From positions 1,860,001 through 1,924,000 of the forward strand of contig NZ_JAIQDI010000001.1 in the NCBI RefSeq assembly GCF_020034665.1: DNA of 64,000 nt. Direction: 5' to 3'. This DNA comes from Niabella beijingensis (GTDB lineage: Bacteria > Bacteroidota > Bacteroidia > Chitinophagales > Chitinophagaceae). The position numbers and the translations under genes were made by a program. Below the pieces are notes generated by a model. The model was not told where the DNA came from. It saw only the letters and a list, made by a program, of their open reading frames with translations, and did no database searches. How positions within the stretch are numbered: position 1 is the stretch's first letter; each line of letters opens with the position of its first letter. Positions 34,325-44,227 of the stretch are shown here, piece by piece.

Positions 34325-36115
34325 TTATTTATTCACCCAATCAGGGTTCTGTGCTATTACCGCATCTTTATTGGTTTCAATAACCTTTTGCGGAATGGGC
34401 CAAAGGTTGAAATTAAATGTCAGCGTAGCCTGTGCCTCCGGCCAGTAAGCATACTTTTTAATCCGCTCAACAGCAATGGCCTTGCCCATTCTCAACAACG
34501 TGTTCCACCGGCACTCTTCATAGATCAGCTCCCGCGCCCGTTCATCAAGAATTAAATTGAAGTTATCGTCCATGTCTCCTGCCGTAACCTTGTAACTACA
34601 TTGTGCACGGGTTCTGAGCAGGTTGATATCGCTGGCAGCACCCGCCTTATCCCCGCTCCGCTGTTTGGCTTCGGCCCGTAACAGAATGGTTTCCGGCAAG
34701 CGGATAATGTATTCATCGCGAAACAGGTTGCTCATATTCTCCCCGTCGGGAATGCCCGTATATTTATCGGTAGCAATTTTACAGGAAATGGGATAGCAGA
34801 GGCTTCTGTTATTTATATTGGTTGTATTATCTGAACTGCCATTGTATAAAACACTCCAGGGCACCTCTTTCCTGTAATAGGAGGAAGCCACCACATTGCT
34901 TTTAAACCTGCGGCGGAACGCCGCATCGCTGTTGCGCATGTCGTTGCCCCATTTGGAACTGAATATTTCTTCCCTTGCATAAAATGTGGGCATCATTTGT
35001 GAAATGCCGCGACCGCCTACATCCTCATTGGTTCCGGTTAAATTACCGGAAGAACCATCCCTGAATACGGGCCCATAGGTTCTGGAATACGGCAGTTTCG
35101 ATTCCCCGTCTCCCGTTCGATAAGCGGCATAATCGACCTGGGCGGCCCAGATACATTCTTTATTACCCTCCTGGTAATTGACATTTCCTTCCTGGAACAG
35201 GTCCCAGAAAACATTGGTCGTCTGCTGAACCGTGTCTACAATGCTTGCGGTACTGTAAAGTCCTCCTTTATATACCGGGATGCTGATGGTTGCTTCACTC
35301 GCCCGTTTCCCGAACCGGTCCTGCATTAATGAATAAACGCCTCCGTCGATTACATCATTTCCATACTGAATGGATTTGGTGTAGGCGTCCTGCGCTTCTC
35401 CTGTCTTTGATGTTGCTTCCAGTTCGATACCTTTTGCAAGATAAAGTTCACAAAGATTATGCTGCGCCGCCCCCTTCACCAAACGTCCCCCGGCCACTGT
35501 GGTAGCAGGTAAATCATTTAATACCGCTTCCATTTCTGTAATTGCAAAATCGTAAGTCTCAATCCGGGTGGAGCGGGTGAAATTGTATTTGGGCGTGGTC
35601 GAAACCTCAGTAACAATCGGCACACCGCCAAATTCTTCACCCAGGTTCCTGTAGGCAAATGCCCTGAAGAAGCGCGCCTGTGCCAGGGCATATTTTTTTT
35701 CCTCATCGGAGTTCCACTTTATCTGTGGCAGATTGGCCGCATAAATGGCCAAATTGGCTTTACTGATCAGATCATACCAAAAACTGTATATATCATAAAA
35801 GCTGGCATTGTCCGGGTTGATATTGGCATAGTTGTTAAAGGTACCGCCTCTTCTGATACTGGGCACATCAAATTCGTCCGTTCCGTTGCCTTTAAAAATG
35901 AACATCCAGGCCTGCTCACCGGGGTTGGTCCAGGCCTCCCGGATATTTGAGTAAATACCGATGAGCACCTGATCCACCTGTGCTGAAGTTGAAAAGGCAT
36001 TATCCACCGTATAGAAGGTCTCGGGTTTCTCTGTAAGAAAATCCTTATCCGACTTGCAGGAGTGCACTAAAAAACAAATAAATAATCCTGTTAAAATATG
36101 TAAGAACTGTTTCAT
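34325..36115 (-). CDS. SusD/RagB-family surface glycan-binding lipoprotein
   Basis: Extracellular lipoprotein lid of the SusCD nutrient importer. 596 residues with lipobox LVHSC (C20). Typical features are the TPR-like N-terminal part (STSAQVDQVLIGIYSNIREAW), FFRAFAYRNLGEEFGGVPIV and the C-terminal RLPETILLRAEAKQRSGDKAGAASDINLLR. It begins 21 nt after the susC stop. Specificity is probably for a rhamnose-containing glycan, by linkage to the GH106-like gene. Confidence 0.95.
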   Translation of the reverse strand: MKQFLHILTGLFICFLVHSCKSDKDFLTEKPETFYTVDNAFSTSAQVDQVLIGIYSNIREAWTNPGEQAWMFIFKGNGTDEFDVPSIRRGGTFNNYANINPDNASFYDIYSFWYDLISKANLAIYAANLPQIKWNSDEEKKYALAQARFFRAFAYRNLGEEFGGVPIVTEVSTTPKYNFTRSTRIETYDFAITEMEAVLNDLPATTVAGGRLVKGAAQHNLCELYLAKGIELEATSKTGEAQDAYTKSIQYGNDVIDGGVYSLMQDRFGKRASEATISIPVYKGGLYSTASIVDTVQQTTNVFWDLFQEGNVNYQEGNKECIWAAQVDYAAYRTGDGESKLPYSRTYGPVFRDGSSGNLTGTNEDVGGRGISQMMPTFYAREEIFSSKWGNDMRNSDAAFRRRFKSNVVASSYYRKEVPWSVLYNGSSDNTTNINNRSLCYPISCKIATDKYTGIPDGENMSNLFRDEYIIRLPETILLRAEAKQRSGDKAGAASDINLLRTRAQCSYKVTAGDMDDNFNLILDERARELIYEECRWNTLLRMGKAIAVERIKKYAYWPEAQATLTFNFNLWPIPQKVIETNKDAVIAQNPDWVNK

Positions 36116-36135
36116 GATAATCAGTTTAAATGAAT

Positions 36136-39100
36136 TTAAAATCTTGCAGAGAATCCAACTGAATAAGTGGTAGGCACGGGGATGATATTATCTCTTACTG
36201 TGTTCCCCAGTTCCGGATCACCACCGTCCCAGCGGGTGAACGTTACCAGGTTTTTTCCGGAGAAGAACAGCCGTAAATTGGATACACGCAGGCGTTCCAT
36301 CCAGGGCTGCCGGAATGTATAGGAAAGCACTACATCCTGCAACCGGACGAAGCTCCTTGACTGCAGCCCCAAAAATCTTGAATCGGCGGAATAGGTGGCC
36401 GAAGGATAGACATTGCCCGGGTTTTCCGGTGTCCAGTAAGGAACATATATGGAATTATCATTAAACCGGTTGGATCGTGACAGGTAAGCCCCCGTATTGC
36501 GGTTAACATAAAAATCGTTTCCGCCGAATATACCGGAAACCAGGGCATACAGTTCAAAGTTTTTGTAGGACACCGTATTGCTGATGCTCATTCTGAAGTT
36601 TTCTTTGGTGTAGCCCAGAATTTTCCGGTCATTCACAGATATTCCGGGAACACCGTCGATGTCATTGTACTTAGGATCGCCGGGGGCAGCACCATTCAAT
36701 GCTATATAATCCTTATCGGCTTCCTGCACAATCCCGATTTGCTCGTAGCCATAAATGGCACCCAGGGATCTGCCGATAAAAAGACTGTTGGCGATATCAT
36801 CATCTTCCTTTCCATCTCCGTTTCCATCCGTACCATAAAGATGCACCAGTTTATTCCGGTTGATCCAGTAGTTTACCGTAGTGGACCAGTTAAAATCTTT
36901 TCTTTGGATATTTAAACTTGTAACAGATAGTTCCAGTCCTTTATTCGCCACTTCGCCCATCGACGCATTAATGGATTTAAAACCGGTCATGATGGGAATT
37001 TCCCGGACAAACAACTGATCTGTTGTTTTCGAGGTGTACAGGTTCAGGTCAAAAAGTATTCTTCTGTCCAGCAACGCAGCCTCAATGCCAAAATTCCAGG
37101 CAGCCGTTGTTTCCCAGCCCAGGTCGTTATTACCCAATGTGGATTGAGCCAGGCCATAAAAAATATTGCCTCCCGTATTGGAAAATTCATACCGGTAACC
37201 GCCGGCAAGACCATTGACCACCTTGGCCAGGGTTCCGTAAGGGCTGATGCCCTGGTTCCCGTTTTGTCCCCAGGAAAGTTTTAACTTAAGATCATTGAAC
37301 AGCGAAATATTTTTCATAAAATCTTCGCCCGAAATGCGCCAGGCAAGGCCTACGGCACCAAAATCCCCCCATTTTGTATTCGACCCGAAAACCGAAGCCC
37401 CATCTCTCCTGAAAGAAGCATTCAGCATATATTTACCGGCATATTCATAGTTGAGGCGGGCGAGATAGCCGATATTAGCCCTTTGTGTTACGTTCATTAC
37501 GTTTTGTTGCACTGTTGCGTTCGACAAGCCCCAGATGCCCAATAACGAGTTGCCGTTCGCGGCAAAATCGGAGCCGATGATGTTGGCACTGTCATTCCTT
37601 GTAAAGTCTCTTGTGGCCACTGCTGTCAGGTCGATGCTGTGCTGGCCAAACCGGTTCTTATAATTCAGGATATTGTCAATAACGTAGTTAAAGTTGGTCA
37701 TGTTCCGCAGGTTGCCATTGGCCTTGGAAAGAAAGCCGTTAACTGCAGCGGTGCTGTATCGTTCAATTCCTTCTCCTTCCGCTATATAATAATTCTCGTG
37801 ATAAAAAGCCCCGGATTGATTCTTATCCAGGTTCGCCGAATAATTTAACCGGTAGCTTAATCCTTTTACCCAGGGTACTGAAACCACGGCATAGGTGTTT
37901 AACCTGAAATTATGCCTTCGGTCCAGATTGTCGGTTGTACCATCCCCTACACCCCATAAAGGGTTTACTGCCGATTGGGTATACGGATACTTTTCCAGCT
38001 GGCCCTCATCGTTCCGGTACATAACGCCATAAGGCGACATCTGTTCTGCAGAAAGTACATTTGCCGATACGCCCGAATAGTCCAGTACGTTGTAAGCCCC
38101 GTCAAGTCCCAGTTCCAGCCATTTGGTAACCCTGGCATTTATCTTACTTAAAACAGAAATACGATCGTACCGGTCGCCTGTTACAATACCTTTATTATTG
38201 TTATAGGAAGAAGACAGGTAGTAATTTACGTTTTCAGAAGCCCCTGAAACAGCCGCCTGGTAGTTCTCAAAACTACCGGTGCGGGTAATCGCATCCAGCC
38301 AGTTGATTTCCCTGCCGTTATTGTAATTTTCCAGCTCTCCGGTCTTCATCCAGTTTGTAGAACCCGGAGTATAGTTATTCCGGTCGTTTACAGATTGAAT
38401 CCATTGCGCTCCATTCATCATTACCGGTCTGTTCTGCCAGCTCTGTATACCGTAGGATGCATTCAGGTTAATAGAGGGCTTGCCCTTTTTACCTTTTTTG
38501 GTGGTAATCGCAATCACCCCGTTCGCCGATCTTGATCCATATACGGAGGCAGAAACCGCATCCTTCAGCACATCCACAGAGGCGATATCATTGGGGTTGA
38601 TATCATTGAGACTGCCCAGGAAAATAACCCCATCCAGCACGATCAGCGGGTTGGTATCTCCGTTTATAGAGTTCTGTCCTCTTATAAGCATCGAGGGCTG
38701 GCTGCCTGCAGCGTTTGCCACTCCTATGTTTAAACCCGAAACATTGCCCTTCAACACATCCAGGGGGCTTGAGTTGGGCAGCATGCCTACCGGCCCATCC
38801 TCTACTTTTACGGAGGTAACAGCGCCCGTAAAATCTTTACGCTTTGCGGTACCATATCCGATCACGACCACCTCATCCAGTTGTGCGGTTTCCTCAGACA
38901 AACTCACTTTTACCGTAGCCTGACTGCCAACGGGTATCTCCTGTGTTTTGAATCCGACATTGGAGATGGTCAGTACATCATTCCGGCCGCTTACACCAAT
39001 GGTGAATGCCCCTTTTGAATCAGTGGCAGTTCCCTTCCCTGTGTTCCGGGCTGTAATACTGGCTCCGGCAACAGGGCTGCCCGCATCGGATAGCACGACC

Positions 39101-39498
39101 CCAGAAACCGTCCTCGACTCCATGGCGGGCGCCACATCCCGTTCCCGTTCTACAGCAGCCGGTTTTTCAGCGGGAATCGCACCGAGCCGCTCTTTTGGCA
39201 CAATGGTATAATAATTCTTTTTTACATACAGAAAAACCAGGTTACTGGGGTACAATATTCCTTTCAGTACATCTTCTACATCCCTTGATTTTAACTGATC
39301 CAGGGGATAGCTGGTCGTCTTACCTTTTAACAGATCAGGATCATACACGAATTGCGTACCAAACCTTTTTTTTACCTGATTTAAGGCCTCCTCAATGGAA
39401 ACTTTTTTGCCTCCGGCCTGTGCCATTACAGCCGGACAGTAGAACATACACCCCAACAGGCATAGGGATGCAATAAGCAACAAGCGTTTTTTTAACAT
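36136..39498 (-). CDS. SusC/RagA-family TonB-dependent outer-membrane transporter with STN domain
   Basis: The 1120-residue barrel protein starts with a signal peptide (ends near MAQA). An STN signalling domain (about 31-102), a CarboxypepD_reg-like domain (about 131-201), the plug with VVVIGYGTAKRKDFTGAV and ISNTVSYKNF-type barrel strands follow, ending in GFSARF with the C-terminal aromatic. The STN domain links substrate binding to the FecR/sigma pair encoded just upstream, so it is probably both importer and signal receptor. Confidence 0.96.
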   Translation of the reverse strand: MLKKRLLLIASLCLLGCMFYCPAVMAQAGGKKVSIEEALNQVKKRFGTQFVYDPDLLKGKTTSYPLDQLKSRDVEDVLKGILYPSNLVFLYVKKNYYTIVPKERLGAIPAEKPAAVERERDVAPAMESRTVSGVVLSDAGSPVAGASITARNTGKGTATDSKGAFTIGVSGRNDVLTISNVGFKTQEIPVGSQATVKVSLSEETAQLDEVVVIGYGTAKRKDFTGAVTSVKVEDGPVGMLPNSSPLDVLKGNVSGLNIGVANAAGSQPSMLIRGQNSINGDTNPLIVLDGVIFLGSLNDINPNDIASVDVLKDAVSASVYGSRSANGVIAITTKKGKKGKPSINLNASYGIQSWQNRPVMMNGAQWIQSVNDRNNYTPGSTNWMKTGELENYNNGREINWLDAITRTGSFENYQAAVSGASENVNYYLSSSYNNNKGIVTGDRYDRISVLSKINARVTKWLELGLDGAYNVLDYSGVSANVLSAEQMSPYGVMYRNDEGQLEKYPYTQSAVNPLWGVGDGTTDNLDRRHNFRLNTYAVVSVPWVKGLSYRLNYSANLDKNQSGAFYHENYYIAEGEGIERYSTAAVNGFLSKANGNLRNMTNFNYVIDNILNYKNRFGQHSIDLTAVATRDFTRNDSANIIGSDFAANGNSLLGIWGLSNATVQQNVMNVTQRANIGYLARLNYEYAGKYMLNASFRRDGASVFGSNTKWGDFGAVGLAWRISGEDFMKNISLFNDLKLKLSWGQNGNQGISPYGTLAKVVNGLAGGYRYEFSNTGGNIFYGLAQSTLGNNDLGWETTAAWNFGIEAALLDRRILFDLNLYTSKTTDQLFVREIPIMTGFKSINASMGEVANKGLELSVTSLNIQRKDFNWSTTVNYWINRNKLVHLYGTDGNGDGKEDDDIANSLFIGRSLGAIYGYEQIGIVQEADKDYIALNGAAPGDPKYNDIDGVPGISVNDRKILGYTKENFRMSISNTVSYKNFELYALVSGIFGGNDFYVNRNTGAYLSRSNRFNDNSIYVPYWTPENPGNVYPSATYSADSRFLGLQSRSFVRLQDVVLSYTFRQPWMERLRVSNLRLFFSGKNLVTFTRWDGGDPELGNTVRDNIIPVPTTYSVGFSARF

Positions 39499-39523
39499 AT
39501 GGACATTTATTATAAGTGAAAAA

Positions 39524-40570
39524 CTATTTGAAGTTTACTCTTATGCTATCACCCTCGTTAGTGAATGATATATTTAAAGCAGTTGACATCACAAAAAGTG
39601 CGTCATCCAGTGAATCTATTAATATGGGGCCATTCAGTCTTTTCCGGGCCAGGTCCGGATCTTCCAGGATAAATGACTTGCCGTAAGTATCTTCCAGGTA
39701 CTTAAAAATTTCCGACAGGGTCGGATCGGAAAGCACCAGTTTTTTTTCCTTCCAGGAAGATGCATTCAGCGCATGTTCAATATTTGAAGTGCGATGGATC
39801 ACATTTGCCGAATCTACCAGCAATATATCTCCCGGCTTCATAATTACCGGTTGTCTTCCGGCTTTTGAAAAGAGCACGTGGATGGCACCTTTTTGTAAAG
39901 CGATCTCTGTTCTCCCCCTCCTTTCCCGGATATCAAATGACGTACCCAATACCTCCACAACCGTGTTTTCCGTATGAACAATAAACCGCTCGTGATTTTC
40001 TATTTTATGATCGCTGTCAAGATGTTTGACATCAAAAAAAGCTTCCCCGTTCAACCATAGCTCCCTTGGTGCATCCCTGTTCCATTTTTTTTCATACTTC
40101 ACGGATGAATTGGCATTTAATACCACAACGGAACTGTCCGGCAACACCAGCCGTGAAATTTTTCCATACCCGGTTTTAATGGCACGCAGTTCCGGTGTTT
40201 TCAGCCACCAAAAAAACAAGGAGGTGATCATCAGCAACGGAATTAAAACAGCAGCTACCCTCCAGCGTCTGGCCATTATCAGAAGGCCGCGTGAGCGGGC
40301 GGGTTTTTGTTCCAATCCCTCAATAGTGGCCAATGCCTGGTTCAGGGAGGTCTCAACCTTTAACGGATCCGGCCGGCTGATCTTAAAATCAATATTCAAT
40401 AAGATTTCCCTCGCTAAGCCGATCTCCTTTTTTTTATCCGGGTTGTCCTGCAGCCATTTTTCCCAAAAAGCATTCTTTTCTTCATCCGGCTTCCGTATCC
40501 AATCCTGGAAATAATTATCGTCTAAAAAATCCCCGAGCACATATTGCCTGTATTTTTCCGTTTTCTTCAT
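39524..40570 (-). CDS. FecR-family anti-sigma factor
   Basis: A 348-residue inner-membrane regulator: a cytoplasmic anti-sigma region (1-100), one membrane helix (about 104-123), a periplasmic FecR domain (GYGKISRLVLPDSSVVVLNA to GTSFDIRERRGRTEIALQKG), and a C-terminal DUF4974 region (LVLSDPTLSEIFKYLEDTYG) that would meet the STN domain of the SusC protein. It sits between the sigma factor (35 nt) and susC (26 nt). Mechanism by analogy to FecIRA and to trans-envelope signalling of Bacteroides. Confidence 0.93.
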   Translation of the reverse strand: MKKTEKYRQYVLGDFLDDNYFQDWIRKPDEEKNAFWEKWLQDNPDKKKEIGLAREILLNIDFKISRPDPLKVETSLNQALATIEGLEQKPARSRGLLIMARRWRVAAVLIPLLMITSLFFWWLKTPELRAIKTGYGKISRLVLPDSSVVVLNANSSVKYEKKWNRDAPRELWLNGEAFFDVKHLDSDHKIENHERFIVHTENTVVEVLGTSFDIRERRGRTEIALQKGAIHVLFSKAGRQPVIMKPGDILLVDSANVIHRTSNIEHALNASSWKEKKLVLSDPTLSEIFKYLEDTYGKSFILEDPDLARKRLNGPILIDSLDDALFVMSTALNISFTNEGDSIRVNFK

Positions 40571-40604
40571 TCCCCTTGTACAGATGAGTCAATAAAACAA
40601 AAAA

Positions 40605-41183
40605 TTACCCCATCCATTCATTAAAATTTTCCTTTAATAAGAAAAAAATGTAAACAAGGGGAACTGAAACCCGTTCCCGCAGGGCAAGAAGGCTTCTTGC
40701 CATGAGTTTGTAAGTTGCTTTTACTGAAATACCCAGAACGGCTGCGGTTTCTTCATAAGAGAATCCCTCATAAAAACGCAGGAACAGCGCCTCCCGCTGC
40801 CGGGATGAAAGTGTATTGATCGCTGTAATTAGTTTTTCCCGGAGCGCCTGGTCCGTTTCCTGCTTAATGATAACAACATCTGCCGGAAATTCAGGATCGA
40901 ATTCCGTACCGTCAATGGTTTTGGTTTTTGTCAGCGCTTCAACCCGCTTGCCTAGTGCTCTTCTGAAAAGCACATAATAATATCCGTCAGGGTTTTTTAT
41001 TAACCGCAGTCCCTCCCGGTTCACCCATAACAATAATAAGACCTCCTGGATTGCATCTTCCACAAGCCCGTCGTCCTTCACCAGTTTTACACCGTAATTA
41101 TAAAAACGTTCATACAGCTGCCTGTACGCATCAGAATAAGCGTCTTTGTCCCCAACTTCGATACCTGTCCAGGAAATTTCCAA
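40605..41183 (-). CDS. ECF RNA polymerase sigma factor of the PUL
   Basis: A 192-residue sigma-70-family regulator. Region 2 (about 18-82) carries DGLVEDAIQEVLLLLWVNRE, and region 4 (about 120-170) holds LSSRQREALFLRFYEGFSYE with a helix-turn-helix (ETAAVLGISVKATYKLMARS). The frame opens at a TTG (41183) with a stop just upstream, so the start is TTG unless truncated. It is the first gene of the locus and probably switches on susCD and the GH106-like gene when glycan is sensed. Confidence 0.92.
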   Translation of the reverse strand: MEISWTGIEVGDKDAYSDAYRQLYERFYNYGVKLVKDDGLVEDAIQEVLLLLWVNREGLRLIKNPDGYYYVLFRRALGKRVEALTKTKTIDGTEFDPEFPADVVIIKQETDQALREKLITAINTLSSRQREALFLRFYEGFSYEETAAVLGISVKATYKLMARSLLALRERVSVPLVYIFFLLKENFNEWMG

Positions 41184-41462
41184 CCCTTTAAAATATTAAC
41201 TCTGATTATGAGCGATGGAAATTATGGAAAATTTCTTTCAAAATTCAAGCGGCAATCCATAATAATTTTTTCAAAAGTGATCATTCATTCCAGAACCCGG
41301 CTATCCTTATTATGTCCATAAGGGCCCCGTCCATTTCAAAAATAGATGATAACAGGGGTTGAACCATCCTGCTGTGTCATGTATCAGCATTTACCGGCGG
41401 AGTGGGCGCACTCCTGCCATCATATAATATGAACCCTGAAAAGGGAATCTTCCCCCGGCCAT
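41184..41462. other. Gene-free gap upstream of the PUL
   Basis: A 279-nt stretch between the sigma gene and nth with no open frame of note. It has an A/T-rich part at the sigma end and a 6-bp hairpin, GGAGTG/CACTCC with a GGCG loop, at 41399-41414. It probably holds the sigma-gene promoter, but no clean TAnnTTTG is present. Confidence 0.6.
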
Positions 41463-42089
41463 TTAATTACTGTTATAAAAGCTGCAGACGGTATTCATCA
41501 CGCAAACTTCACATTTCGGATTGGTGGGCCTGCAGATCTCCCTTCCTAAAAAGGACATCGCCATACCGGCGTCCCAGTCTTTCTGAGGCAAAACGTCCAT
41601 GAGCTGTTTTTCGATCTTCTTCGGGTCGGTACCGGTGGCGATCCCCAGGCGGGGAGCTACCCGTACCACATGCAGGTCTACGATCACGCCCTCGGGCGGG
41701 TTACCGCTTTCACGGAGGATTACATTTGCTGATTTTCTTCCGATGCCTTTCAATTCGGTTAATGCTTCCAGGTTCATGGGGATAGCAGCGTCCTTTTTTA
41801 GTGTGCCGGCAATTTCCGAAAGCCATGCAGCTTTGTTGCCGAAATTGCGCACATCGCTGATCTGCCCGCTGATAGCGGCTGCAGTGGCTTTCGACAATGC
41901 GGTCATCGTAGGGAATGCCTTAAAAAAAGCCGGAGCGATCTGGTTGATATGCCGGTCGGAATCCTGTGCGGAAAGTACCACCATTACCAATAGCTGGTAG
42001 GTATTTTTATAGTCAAGGGGGTGTTTGGTGGATTTATATTTTTTTAAAAGCGGTTGGACGGCCTTAGGCCAGTTGACAGAGGCGCTCAT
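41463..42089 (-). CDS. nth: Endonuclease III (base-excision DNA glycosylase/AP lyase)
   Basis: A 208-residue repair enzyme. The helix-hairpin-helix ELKGIGRKSANVIL includes the catalytic lysine, and VDLHVVR holds the catalytic aspartate. The [4Fe-4S] cluster cysteines are C186-x6-C193-x2-C196-x5-C202, the canonical spacing. It removes oxidised pyrimidines and cleaves abasic sites. Confidence 0.96.
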   Translation of the reverse strand: MSASVNWPKAVQPLLKKYKSTKHPLDYKNTYQLLVMVVLSAQDSDRHINQIAPAFFKAFPTMTALSKATAAAISGQISDVRNFGNKAAWLSEIAGTLKKDAAIPMNLEALTELKGIGRKSANVILRESGNPPEGVIVDLHVVRVAPRLGIATGTDPKKIEKQLMDVLPQKDWDAGMAMSFLGREICRPTNPKCEVCVMNTVCSFYNSN

Positions 42090-42168
42090 AAAATGGAATT
42101 TGAATTGAAATTACGATTTTTTGAATGATCTGACAATCTCAGACCTGAGGATTGAGAGGTGAGACTTG

Positions 42169-42205
42169 AAGGCTCAGGGCTTTCGGCTGACAGCTCAAGC
42201 TCAGC
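42169..42205. repeat. Dispersed AGCTGACAGCT-type intergenic repeat
   Basis: A copy reading GGCTCAGGGCTTTCGGCTGA and then CAGCTCAAGCTCAGCC, next to the patatin stop and 80 nt from the nth start. Confidence 0.5.
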
Positions 42206-43669
42206 CTATGGCTGCTGTTCTTTCTTTTCAAGCGTTGCCTGCATACTGCTTCTTTCCTGCTTGTAGGCGTTCCAGTCAAAACCAAGTAAGAATTCTGTGG
42301 CCGCTTCTGCCCCGCGTTCGAACAATGCCAGCTTTTCGGCGTCCGTAATAAAAAAATTCAGCCAGTTAAAATCCGGCAGCGGAATACGGCCGATTCCCCG
42401 GGAATATACTTTGTTCTTTAACTGGAAGTCCTTATCGTAATAATTTCTTACCGTATTGAATATCCGGAAAAAATAACCGCTCAGGGTCCAGGCCGATGCA
42501 TTCTTACCGGTGTCACCCGGACTGCTGTCATCCAGGTCAATGCCGAAAACAGGAAGGCGCGGCACCACCACTTTGGGATTATAAAAAATATTGATCGGGA
42601 AATTGGAAAGAATGCCTCCATCCACAAAACGCGCTTCCACCGGTGGGGTTTTTTCTCCAAAAGCGGCCATCCATGCTTCTTTTATTTCAGCATCCGAGTT
42701 GGGTATGCCGTAAATGAAATACGATTCAAAGAAAAGCGGGATCGACATGGAGGCCCGTACCATGCCGGCAGGGTGCAGTTCCCCGATGCGGTCAGCGGTC
42801 CGGAACAGGTTGCACATTTTTGGAAATTCAATTTTATTTTCTGTGATCAGTTCAGAGGCGATCACGGTTACATCTGGGGCCAGCCCGGCAAGACCATCCG
42901 GATGTTCGTGGCGGAGGTGAAGCCCCGTTATGGGCTGACAGGCCTTTTTGTTAAATGCGTCCAGGCTGTCGACATCGCTTTCCTTCATCTGTTGTTTCAG
43001 CCAGTCGTAAAAAAAGTCACCGGGATTGATGCCATAGCCACTCTGGCGCAGGCGTTTCAGCAGGCGGCTTACATACCAGGCCAGCACCCCGAGAAGCAAG
43101 GTAACAGCAAGCAGCACCACAACAAGTGTTTGAGTGAGCTGTGCCATCGGCGTATTATGCGGCAGCAGCCATAAACAAACAAATGTAGTTGCCAGCAGTA
43201 CGGCATAAAAAATACCCAGGCCGTTTGCACCATTCTTCAGCTTTTTTAAAAAACCGGTCTTGGTGATGAACCGTTTGATCAGCCATCGGGCGGCCGGATG
43301 TCCGTCTACCAGGTCAAAAAAATCCAGGCGGGTGATCGCCTCCAGGATCCTTACAGATTTGGATGCCTCCTTTTTCCCGGTAATGGCCAGCAGCGCCGTA
43401 TTGATGGCACCGGCACTTGTACCCGCCAGCCGCATAAAACGGATGCCCATTTGTTCGAGTATATAGGTATATCCAACCAGGGCCACTCCCAGCACACCTC
43501 CGCCTTTCTGAACCAGGTTCACATACTGGTTGCCGTCTTTATCCAGCGTGTCGGAAATGATCAGCCGGTTGCCGTTTTCGCCAAAAGCCGCCTTTAATTT
43601 TTCCAGCTGGGTCAGCACTTTCGGACTATAAAGGAAATCATTTACTGTTAATTTTTTAGAGGAGCCCAT
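42206..43669 (-). CDS. Patatin-like phospholipase with two internal membrane helices
   Basis: A 487-residue enzyme from the ATG at 43669 (MGSSKKLTVNDFLYS); a frame reaching back to 43750 is unlikely. The active site has KGGGVLGVALVG (55-66), nucleophile S85 in GTSAG, and D350 in VDGGILSNFP. Between them are two membrane helices (about 150-169 and 180-203), which are absent from the other patatin in the window and would anchor the enzyme. Lipid substrate unknown. It is divergent from the NTF2-like gene. Confidence 0.9.
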   Translation of the reverse strand: MGSSKKLTVNDFLYSPKVLTQLEKLKAAFGENGNRLIISDTLDKDGNQYVNLVQKGGGVLGVALVGYTYILEQMGIRFMRLAGTSAGAINTALLAITGKKEASKSVRILEAITRLDFFDLVDGHPAARWLIKRFITKTGFLKKLKNGANGLGIFYAVLLATTFVCLWLLPHNTPMAQLTQTLVVVLLAVTLLLGVLAWYVSRLLKRLRQSGYGINPGDFFYDWLKQQMKESDVDSLDAFNKKACQPITGLHLRHEHPDGLAGLAPDVTVIASELITENKIEFPKMCNLFRTADRIGELHPAGMVRASMSIPLFFESYFIYGIPNSDAEIKEAWMAAFGEKTPPVEARFVDGGILSNFPINIFYNPKVVVPRLPVFGIDLDDSSPGDTGKNASAWTLSGYFFRIFNTVRNYYDKDFQLKNKVYSRGIGRIPLPDFNWLNFFITDAEKLALFERGAEAATEFLLGFDWNAYKQERSSMQATLEKKEQQP

Positions 43670-43737
43670 GGTGCTGCTGTTTCGTAAAATGATCCTTATA
43701 AAGATACGCCATCTCCCCCGACTTCTTTTAAAATCGC

Positions 43738-43745
43738 TATATTTG
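43738..43745 (+). promoter_or_regulatory. Predicted -7 box (TATATTTG) of NTF2-like/methyltransferase pair
   Basis: Exact TAnnTTTG 101 nt upstream of the ATG at 43847; a long leader would result. Confidence 0.4.
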
Positions 43746-43846
43746 ATCATGCCTTTTCCCCTTTAACGGTTGTACCATACCTCAGCTTTCCGGGAAAAAG
43801 AGCCGCACTGTTTAAAAGGCCTTTCAAACAGAAAACAATATACATC

Positions 43847-44227
43847 ATGCAGAAAGCGTTTAATCCTGAAGACATAGCCGACCTTTTTGTTGCATATGTA
43901 AATACACAGCGTCTCGATGGGCTGCTGTCATTATACGACGAACAGGCGGTGCTGATCACTGATCCCGCTACCGGTCAAACCGCGCACGGACTTCCGGCCA
44001 TTGAGCGTTTTTACAAAGCATTACTGGAGACCCGGCCTCGATTTGAAAGAGGTACACAACAACTGACACTCGTCAATGGTGATATTGCCCTCACTTCCTC
44101 CCGGCTGATCAACGGCGCCGTAACTGCAGAAGTAGCCCGGAAACAATCCGATGGAAGCTGGCTCTGGATCATCGATCAGCCGGTGATCGCAACAGAAGTA
44201 GTATCACCCCTAATTCCGGCGCTATGA
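43847..44227 (+). CDS. NTF2-like (SnoaL/DUF4440-type) protein
   Basis: A 126-residue cytoplasmic protein with a ketosteroid-isomerase-like fold: helix MQKAFNPEDIADLFVAYVNT, then LLSLYDEQAVLITDPATGQTAHGLPAIERFYKALL and a C-terminal strand pair (KQSDGSWLWIIDQPVI). No signal peptide, unlike the paralogue at 2032-2457. It overlaps the methyltransferase start by 4 nt (ATGA), so the two are translationally coupled. Confidence 0.82.
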   Translation: MQKAFNPEDIADLFVAYVNTQRLDGLLSLYDEQAVLITDPATGQTAHGLPAIERFYKALLETRPRFERGTQQLTLVNGDIALTSSRLINGAVTAEVARKQSDGSWLWIIDQPVIATEVVSPLIPAL

